Positions 40,315 through 45,268 of a stretch of 45,268 nt of DNA are shown piece after piece. Source of the DNA: Flavobacteriaceae bacterium (GTDB taxonomy: Bacteria > Bacteroidota > Bacteroidia > Flavobacteriales > Flavobacteriaceae). The notes beneath the pieces were generated by a model that did no database searches, had not been told where the DNA came from, and saw nothing but the letters and a program-made list of their open reading frames with translations. The position numbers and the translations under genes were made by a program. Positions within the stretch are counted from its first letter, which is position 1; every line of letters begins with the position of its first letter. Where the stretch lies: assembly GCA_026988355.1 (NCBI GenBank), contig JALSLK010000074.1:1-45268 (forward strand). The letters are read 5' to 3'.

Positions 40315-41304
40315 CTAAATTTCAACCTTTTTAAGTAAAAAACCACCAAATTTTAGATTCACTTTTTCAACAAATAAAGCAAAACGATTCCAAGCCTTAT
40401 ATTCCATTCCGTTTTTAAGTAAAAAATAGCGTATTGTATCGTTATTGTTTTTAAAAACTTCTAAAAATTCAGTACAAACCATACGATCCCCACTCCTACT
40501 CGCAAATCTATAATTTGTAATAGCTCTGTAATGTAAAACTTTCTTTTTAAGCTTTGAATCTACATCAAAAAAATCAAGATATATATTAATCGCATTGTTA
40601 AAACGTTTTTTAAAAGACCAAATTTTCTTCGCATCTTTACTTCTCGAACCACTTTCGGACAAAACGCGATAGACAATAGAAATTTCATTACGTTGAGCAA
40701 CCTGCATCTGATGCGCAAAAAATAGAAAAAAATTATAATCGTTAAAAGAAATAGCATTTTGTTTCTCATAAAAATCTATAAAACTCAACATTAAAGACCT
40801 TCTAAACAAAACCGTAGAAGCCGTTATATAGTTCTTAAAAAGAAGTTGCTTAAAAGCAATAGTTTTATAGGTTTCTGTATAGGAATTATTTTCTGCTATA
40901 AAGATTCCTTTATCTTGAATAAAATCTTTTTGCAAAGTCGCAACCGTTCCATAACCTTCATTACTCTCTAAAAAATCAACTTGTTTTTGTAATTTATGTG
41001 TATCAATCCAATAATCATCTCCATCACAAATGGCAATAAATTTACCAGTACAAGCCTTAATAGTACGCAACAAATTTAGGTCACTACCATAATTTTTATC
41101 GAAATTTAAAAGCTGTATTTTCGATGGATTTTTCTTCTTATATGTTTCTAAAATTTGAATCGTATTATCCGTACTACAATCTTCTCCAACCACAATAACA
41201 AATTTAAAATTAGTCTGTTGCATCAATAAACCATCCATAGTTTGTGCAATATAATCTTGTTGATTATAGGTAGTTACTGCTATACTAACTAAGGTGTTAT
41301 TCAT
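40315..41304 (-). CDS. Glycosyltransferase family 2
   Basis: 329-aa GT-A-fold glycosyltransferase. The N-terminus reads SIAVTTYNQQDYIAQTMDGLLMQ, followed by EDCSTDNT (about residues 41-48) and the metal-binding DxD region CDGDDYW (Asp94-Asp97). The C-terminal part is helical and has no membrane segment. It would add a sugar to a surface polysaccharide or lipid-linked oligosaccharide. The start overlaps the flippase gene by 8 nt, so both belong to one minus-strand operon. Confidence 0.9.
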   Translation of the reverse strand: MNNTLVSIAVTTYNQQDYIAQTMDGLLMQQTNFKFVIVVGEDCSTDNTIQILETYKKKNPSKIQLLNFDKNYGSDLNLLRTIKACTGKFIAICDGDDYWIDTHKLQKQVDFLESNEGYGTVATLQKDFIQDKGIFIAENNSYTETYKTIAFKQLLFKNYITASTVLFRRSLMLSFIDFYEKQNAISFNDYNFFLFFAHQMQVAQRNEISIVYRVLSESGSRSKDAKKIWSFKKRFNNAINIYLDFFDVDSKLKKKVLHYRAITNYRFASRSGDRMVCTEFLEVFKNNNDTIRYFLLKNGMEYKAWNRFALFVEKVNLKFGGFLLKKVEI

Positions 41305-42742
41305 TTATTTTTAATTTTCTAAGTACTATCTCTTTTAAATTAATATAAGCCTCAAATTTAAAAAATTCTCCATAAGCGACTACAAATAAAACACCAACTG
41401 CAACTTGAACAAGTAACGTAAGTAAATTATTATTTCCAACATAAAAACCAATAAAATATACCAGTAAACCCATAACAGAAGCAACAAAAAAAGAAGGTAA
41501 AATATCGATTATCTGTTCTCTTACCGAATAATTTATAAATTGACTCGTCCAATAACCATTAATAAAAAGCTCTAATATTGATAGTATTATCATACTAATA
41601 ATCATTGCTTCAATGCTAATAGTAATTGCTACAATTAACATCGGAATTGCAATTGCTTTTTTAATAAACTCTAATTTTAGAATCAAATCACTTCTTCCCC
41701 AAACTTTTAAAAAATTGATATTAATTACATGAATTGGATATAAAACTCCAGCAAAAACAAGCAATTGCAACATTTTTACAGATGCTAACCACTTTGCTCC
41801 TATTAAAACTAAAATAAATGGTTTTGCAACGGCAGCCAAACCAAACATGGCCAAAAAAGTAATAAACATCGTATTTTTAATGAGTTTTTTTAACGCATTT
41901 TTTAAACGTATTCTGTCTTCAATTTTAGATAAACTTGGATAAGAAACTTTATTGATAATACTTCCAAAATTTTCTGAAATCAATATTTGAAATCGATTTG
42001 CTCTATCAAAAAAACCAAGTTGCTCTATCGAAAATGTTTTTCCGATAATAAATCGAAAACTGCTGTTATAAATAGAAGCTATTAAACTACTAAACAATAG
42101 ATTTTTACCAAAACCAAACAATTCATAAAATGCTATTTTATCGAAAATAAAACTCGGTTTCCATTTGCTAGAAATCCACAATAACAAGGTTTGCAAAGCG
42201 CTATTACATAAAAATAAGAAAACTAAACTCCAAATTCCAGAGCCAGATAAAGCCATTATAATAGCAATAATACCAGAAATTAAAGTTGCTAAAAATGAAA
42301 TTTTAGTCAATTTTTTAAATTTCATTTCTTTTACCAAAATAGTTTGTTGAATACTTCCAAAGGCTTGGATAATTATCCCAATTCCAACAACAATTAATAT
42401 GTTTTTTAGTTTGGGTTCTTCAAAATACAAACCAATATAATTTGCTCCAAGCAATAGCAATAAGTAAAAAAAAGTAGCAATTACCAAATTAAAAATAAAT
42501 ACTGTGGAATACTCTTTTTTTGTGCAATCTTGCTTCCTAATAAGTGCACTTGTCAAACCACTATCCGTAAAACTTTTAGATAAGGAAATAAAAACGGCAG
42601 TTAAACCAATAATTCCAAAATCATTAGGACTTAATATTCTTGCTAAAATAATACCAACAACCAACTGGATTCCTCTACTTGAAAAGCTATCAAAAAAGCT
42701 CCAAATTATGCCATTAATTGTTCTTTCTTTTAAATTATTCAA
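41297..42742 (-). CDS. Wzx-type polysaccharide flippase
   Basis: 481-aa polytopic membrane protein with 12-14 hydrophobic segments and the start typical of the polysaccharide transport family (ERTINGIIWSFFDSFSSRGIQLVVGIILARILSPNDFGIIGL). These proteins flip undecaprenyl-linked oligosaccharide to the periplasm for O-antigen, capsule or exopolysaccharide. It is first in a two-gene operon with the GT2 gene. A TATTTTTG box at 42768-42775 lies 25 nt upstream. Confidence 0.88.
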   Translation of the reverse strand: MNNLKERTINGIIWSFFDSFSSRGIQLVVGIILARILSPNDFGIIGLTAVFISLSKSFTDSGLTSALIRKQDCTKKEYSTVFIFNLVIATFFYLLLLLGANYIGLYFEEPKLKNILIVVGIGIIIQAFGSIQQTILVKEMKFKKLTKISFLATLISGIIAIIMALSGSGIWSLVFLFLCNSALQTLLLWISSKWKPSFIFDKIAFYELFGFGKNLLFSSLIASIYNSSFRFIIGKTFSIEQLGFFDRANRFQILISENFGSIINKVSYPSLSKIEDRIRLKNALKKLIKNTMFITFLAMFGLAAVAKPFILVLIGAKWLASVKMLQLLVFAGVLYPIHVININFLKVWGRSDLILKLEFIKKAIAIPMLIVAITISIEAMIISMIILSILELFINGYWTSQFINYSVREQIIDILPSFFVASVMGLLVYFIGFYVGNNNLLTLLVQVAVGVLFVVAYGEFFKFEAYINLKEIVLRKLKINE

Positions 42743-42767
42743 ATTGAGTTTATTATAATAACTAAAA

Positions 42768-42775
42768 CAAAAATA
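42768..42775 (-). promoter_or_regulatory. -7 box of the flippase/GT2 operon
   Basis: TATTTTTG on the minus strand matches TAnnTTTG, 25 nt upstream of the flippase ATG. No convincing -33 element is visible. Confidence 0.4.
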
Positions 42776-42797
42776 TAATATTATTTGATGAGTTCGT

Positions 42798-42805
42798 TAT
42801 ATTTG
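42798..42805 (+). promoter_or_regulatory. -7 box of the GT4 gene
   Basis: TATATTTG ends 18 nt before the TTG start of the GT4 gene, predicting a very short leader. Together with the conserved N-terminal sequence this supports the TTG start. Confidence 0.5.
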
Positions 42806-42823
42806 CGATAAATAGTTATTCTT

Positions 42824-43960
42824 TTGAAAAAATCGTTACGTATTTTATTTTTATGCAGTTGGTATCCATCGCGAGTTTTACCAACCAATGGCGATTTTAT
42901 TCAACGTCATGCAGAAGCTGTTGCATTGATGCATAAGGTTGTGATTATTCATGTAATTTCCGATAAAAATGTTGTTCAAAATATAGAGATTACAGATACT
43001 ATAATTAATAATATTAGAACATTAATCGCTTATGTAAAACCTACAAAAAATCCACTAATTAAGTATTTTCGTTATAAAAAAGCACATAAACAACTATTAC
43101 AAAAAATCAAAAAAATAGATATTGTACATGTACATAAATTGTTTCCTGTCGGATTAATTGCCTTGAAATTAAAACGAAATAATAAGGTTCCATATATTAT
43201 TACAGAACATCATTCTAGATACCATAAACCATATAATAAACAAATTGGTTTTATTGAAAAAATGTGGTCTAAAATTATCGTAAAAAATGCATTCTATATT
43301 GCTCCTGTTAGTACAGATTTAGGTAAATCCATGCAGAATTTCGGGTTGGTTGGCAACTATTATACCGTTCCAAATGTTATAGATACAACACAATTTTTAG
43401 CCAAAAAAGAAACGAATAACGGTATATTCAACATCTTACATGTTTCGAATATGGTCGCTCTAAAAAATGTGAAAGGTATATTAAAAGTTATCAAAAAACT
43501 AGAATCTAAAATAGATGATTTTCATTTTTATTGTATCGGTGGAAAAGCAGATTCTTATAAAAAAATAGCTATAGAACTAGGTGTTAATTCAAATACTATT
43601 TCATTTATTAATCAACTGCCACATAACGAATTAATTTCCTATTTTCAAAATGCCAACGTGTTTGTATTATTTAGCCAAACTGAAAATCAGCCTTGTGTAA
43701 TACCAGAATCTTTTTCGTGTGGCACACCAGTTATTTCTACAGATGTTGGTGGAATATCGGAGTATTTTCCAAAAGGATTTGGAATTTTAATAGAACCAAA
43801 TAACGAAGTAGAATTACTACAGGCTATTTTAAAAATACATACAGCTTTTAATCGAAAATCTCCAATTAAAATGCATCAATATGTTACAGATAATTTTGGG
43901 AAACAGCAAATTTGTAAGGAATTTACTAAGCTTTATTTAAGAACTTTAAAGCTGAATTAA
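42824..43960 (+). CDS. Glycosyltransferase family 4
   Basis: 378-aa GT-B-fold retaining glycosyltransferase. The N-terminal domain starts RILFLCSWYPSRVLPTNGDFIQRHAEA, the usual opening of this family. The C-terminal donor-binding domain has FNILHVSNMVALKNVKGILKVI and the motif FSQTENQPCVIPESFSCGTPVISTDVGG with the E-x7-E-like pair. The first codon is TTG (42824); the first in-frame ATG would delete about 34 conserved residues. It is divergent from the flippase/GT2 operon and probably acts in the same surface-glycan pathway. Its last 4 nt overlap the convergent downstream gene. Confidence 0.9.
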   Translation: MKKSLRILFLCSWYPSRVLPTNGDFIQRHAEAVALMHKVVIIHVISDKNVVQNIEITDTIINNIRTLIAYVKPTKNPLIKYFRYKKAHKQLLQKIKKIDIVHVHKLFPVGLIALKLKRNNKVPYIITEHHSRYHKPYNKQIGFIEKMWSKIIVKNAFYIAPVSTDLGKSMQNFGLVGNYYTVPNVIDTTQFLAKKETNNGIFNILHVSNMVALKNVKGILKVIKKLESKIDDFHFYCIGGKADSYKKIAIELGVNSNTISFINQLPHNELISYFQNANVFVLFSQTENQPCVIPESFSCGTPVISTDVGGISEYFPKGFGILIEPNNEVELLQAILKIHTAFNRKSPIKMHQYVTDNFGKQQICKEFTKLYLRTLKLN

Positions 43961-45039
43961 GTGAATACATAATCGCCTTCTCCATCTTGAAAATTAAACT
44001 CAGATTCTACATATTTGGCTAATGATTTTGAAACTACAAATTCTTTATTATGCTCATTTATTTTCCAAAAAGGATTTTTGTTATTTTGAATTGCTTTATT
44101 TATACTTTTATTAAATGTTAAAAGTGAAATTGCTTTTTGCTCTTCTAAAAATTGATATATAAATTGTACTATCAAATTTACATCTTTTTGTTTAAAATAT
44201 ATATAAGGAATTTTAACTAGTCCATCGTGATTATTTAGTAATAAAACGCCTATTAATTGTTCCTTTTTATAGATTTTTACCAAATAATTTTCAAATTTTT
44301 TGGCTGTTTCACTAAAATAATAAAATTGTGTATTTTTCTTATTTCCTTGAATTACCCATGGATAATTTAGAATCCAATTTAATTCGTCTTTTCCTCTTTT
44401 AAAAAGCTCTTTTTTATTTAATTTATTTAAAAATATTTCGGTTTCATCATCTACAGAATTCAAATACTTAACTTGAATATTCTCTGTCTTCCGAAAAGAT
44501 TTATTTTTTATCTTTAAGCTAAAATTTACCAAATAGTCAATTAATAAAAGTATTGGTTTTACAATAACAAATATTTTTTTTCTTTTTGGAAGAATTTCTG
44601 CACTATTCAGTTTTATAAAATATCTAAAACCTTTGAGGTCTTTAATCGTTTCAAATTTATTTAATCTAGATATTATTTGTCTTGTTTTATCTGTCATATC
44701 TCGCAACATAACTTTGTTATCGCATACTTTTAAAAATTTTAATAACAAAGGAATTGCAGTTTTTTTTCCTTTTTTTTGATCAATCCACCAACAACTATTC
44801 CAGTAAAAGTCTATCTCTAGATTTTTACCAAAACTATCTGGTAATGCTCCAATAAAACCAACAATCTGATTCTCCTTATTTATAGCGATAATTAATGCAA
44901 TATTATTCTTATTCGCTCTTGGATTTTTAATTTGAGAAATTACTCGTTGCTTTGTAATCGGAATATTTAAGCTCTGCTTATATAATTCAGAATGAACAAA
45001 TTCATTTAATTCGCTAATTTTTATTTCTCTAAGTTGCAT
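43957..45039 (-). CDS. GNAT-like acyltransferase, surface-polysaccharide associated
   Basis: 360-aa protein. The N-terminal region (about residues 1-125) looks like a GNAT acetyltransferase fold (IALIIAINKENQIVGFIGALPDSF ... GKKTAIPLLLKFLKVCDNKVMLRDM). The C-terminal region (about 195-345) has a second similar beta-alpha arrangement (LVKIYKKEQLIGVLLLNNHDG), giving a tandem or FemAB-like layout. Residues about 155-175 are hydrophobic (KIFVIVKPILLLIDYLVNF). It may modify a sugar nucleotide or glycan. It overlaps the GT4 gene tail to tail by 4 nt. The substrate is unknown and the family call is tentative. Confidence 0.55.
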   Translation of the reverse strand: MQLREIKISELNEFVHSELYKQSLNIPITKQRVISQIKNPRANKNNIALIIAINKENQIVGFIGALPDSFGKNLEIDFYWNSCWWIDQKKGKKTAIPLLLKFLKVCDNKVMLRDMTDKTRQIISRLNKFETIKDLKGFRYFIKLNSAEILPKRKKIFVIVKPILLLIDYLVNFSLKIKNKSFRKTENIQVKYLNSVDDETEIFLNKLNKKELFKRGKDELNWILNYPWVIQGNKKNTQFYYFSETAKKFENYLVKIYKKEQLIGVLLLNNHDGLVKIPYIYFKQKDVNLIVQFIYQFLEEQKAISLLTFNKSINKAIQNNKNPFWKINEHNKEFVVSKSLAKYVESEFNFQDGEGDYVFT

Positions 45040-45268
45040 ATGTTTGTATAAAACTTCTATTTGCGAAATTAATAATTTAATACTAATTAAATTATTAATT
45101 GTTTTTTATAATACTACTTTACTTTTTTAAGTGATTAAATAATCCTAAAATTCAACCTAAAAACCCAATAAAAAAGTCGTATATTTACTACATAAATTAT
45201 GTCGAAAAGAGCCAAATAGTGTAAAATTTTATATATTTAAGTATCGTATAAGTTCTTTTATTTATTAA

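Noticed and set aside
1..45268. Insertion sequences, integrase, phage tail locus or CRISPR
   Set aside because: No transposase, integrase, capsid or cas gene is recognisable. The contractile-tail-like genes are T6SS because of TssH, TssK, TssN/O/P, Hcp and VgrG.

Overview
The window looks like the chromosome of an AT-rich marine-type Flavobacteriaceae (Bacteroidota). The evidence is the strong A+T bias, several promoters of the Bacteroidota form TTTG-N19/20-TAnnTTTG, bacteroidotal housekeeping proteins, and above all a type VI secretion system of subtype iii (T6SS-iii), which is restricted to this phylum. No genus can be named from the sequence alone.

Layout. 1-3000: tRNA-Asp, a DUF58 protein, thioredoxin and EPSP synthase (aroA), all ordinary chromosomal genes. 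3020-17412: T6SS-iii structural block in several transcripts: tssD/hcp (-); an NlpC/P60 peptidase, tssG and tssN (-); tssE-tssF-tssP-tssK-tssO (+); tssH and tssB-tssC (-); then two more hcp genes (+). TssJ, L and M are absent, as expected for subtype iii. I do not recognise tssQ or tssR in the window. 17810-29445: first vgrG island, with vgrG, a 56-aa ORF, an L,D-transpeptidase-like candidate effector with a lipoprotein partner, a LysM-containing candidate adaptor, a DUF4280 PAAR-like tip, a 923-aa protein with an OmpA-like domain (candidate effector), and an array of immunity-like genes that includes a scrambled pseudogene. 29657-38420: second vgrG island, with a vgrG whose first 1.4 kb is almost identical to the first one, a DUF2931 lipoprotein, a Tle1-type phospholipase, two related candidate adaptors separated by a leftover 3' end of another phospholipase gene, a DUF4280-LysM-amidase effector, and its lipoprotein partner. 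38517-45268: a PaaE-like flavin/2Fe-2S reductase, a LysE-family transporter, and surface-polysaccharide genes (GT2, flippase, GT4, GNAT-like).

How it works together (inference from family knowledge). TssB/C form the contractile sheath around the Hcp tube. TssE/F/G/K form the baseplate, docked on a Bacteroidota-specific envelope complex that includes TssN/O/P. TssH recycles the sheath. Each VgrG, capped by a Cys-rich DUF4280 protein, delivers its island's toxins into the envelope of a competitor. Almost every predicted toxin acts on periplasmic or membrane targets (peptidoglycan, phospholipid), and almost every partner gene encodes a lipoprotein, as expected for envelope immunity.

The most novel elements are: a family of three candidate DUF4280/effector adaptor proteins; an orphan Tle1 tail between two adaptor copies; the alternating immunity-like array with a mosaic pseudogene; and the unrecognised C-terminal region of the 923-aa protein. 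All assignments rest on reading motifs by eye. No database search was run.
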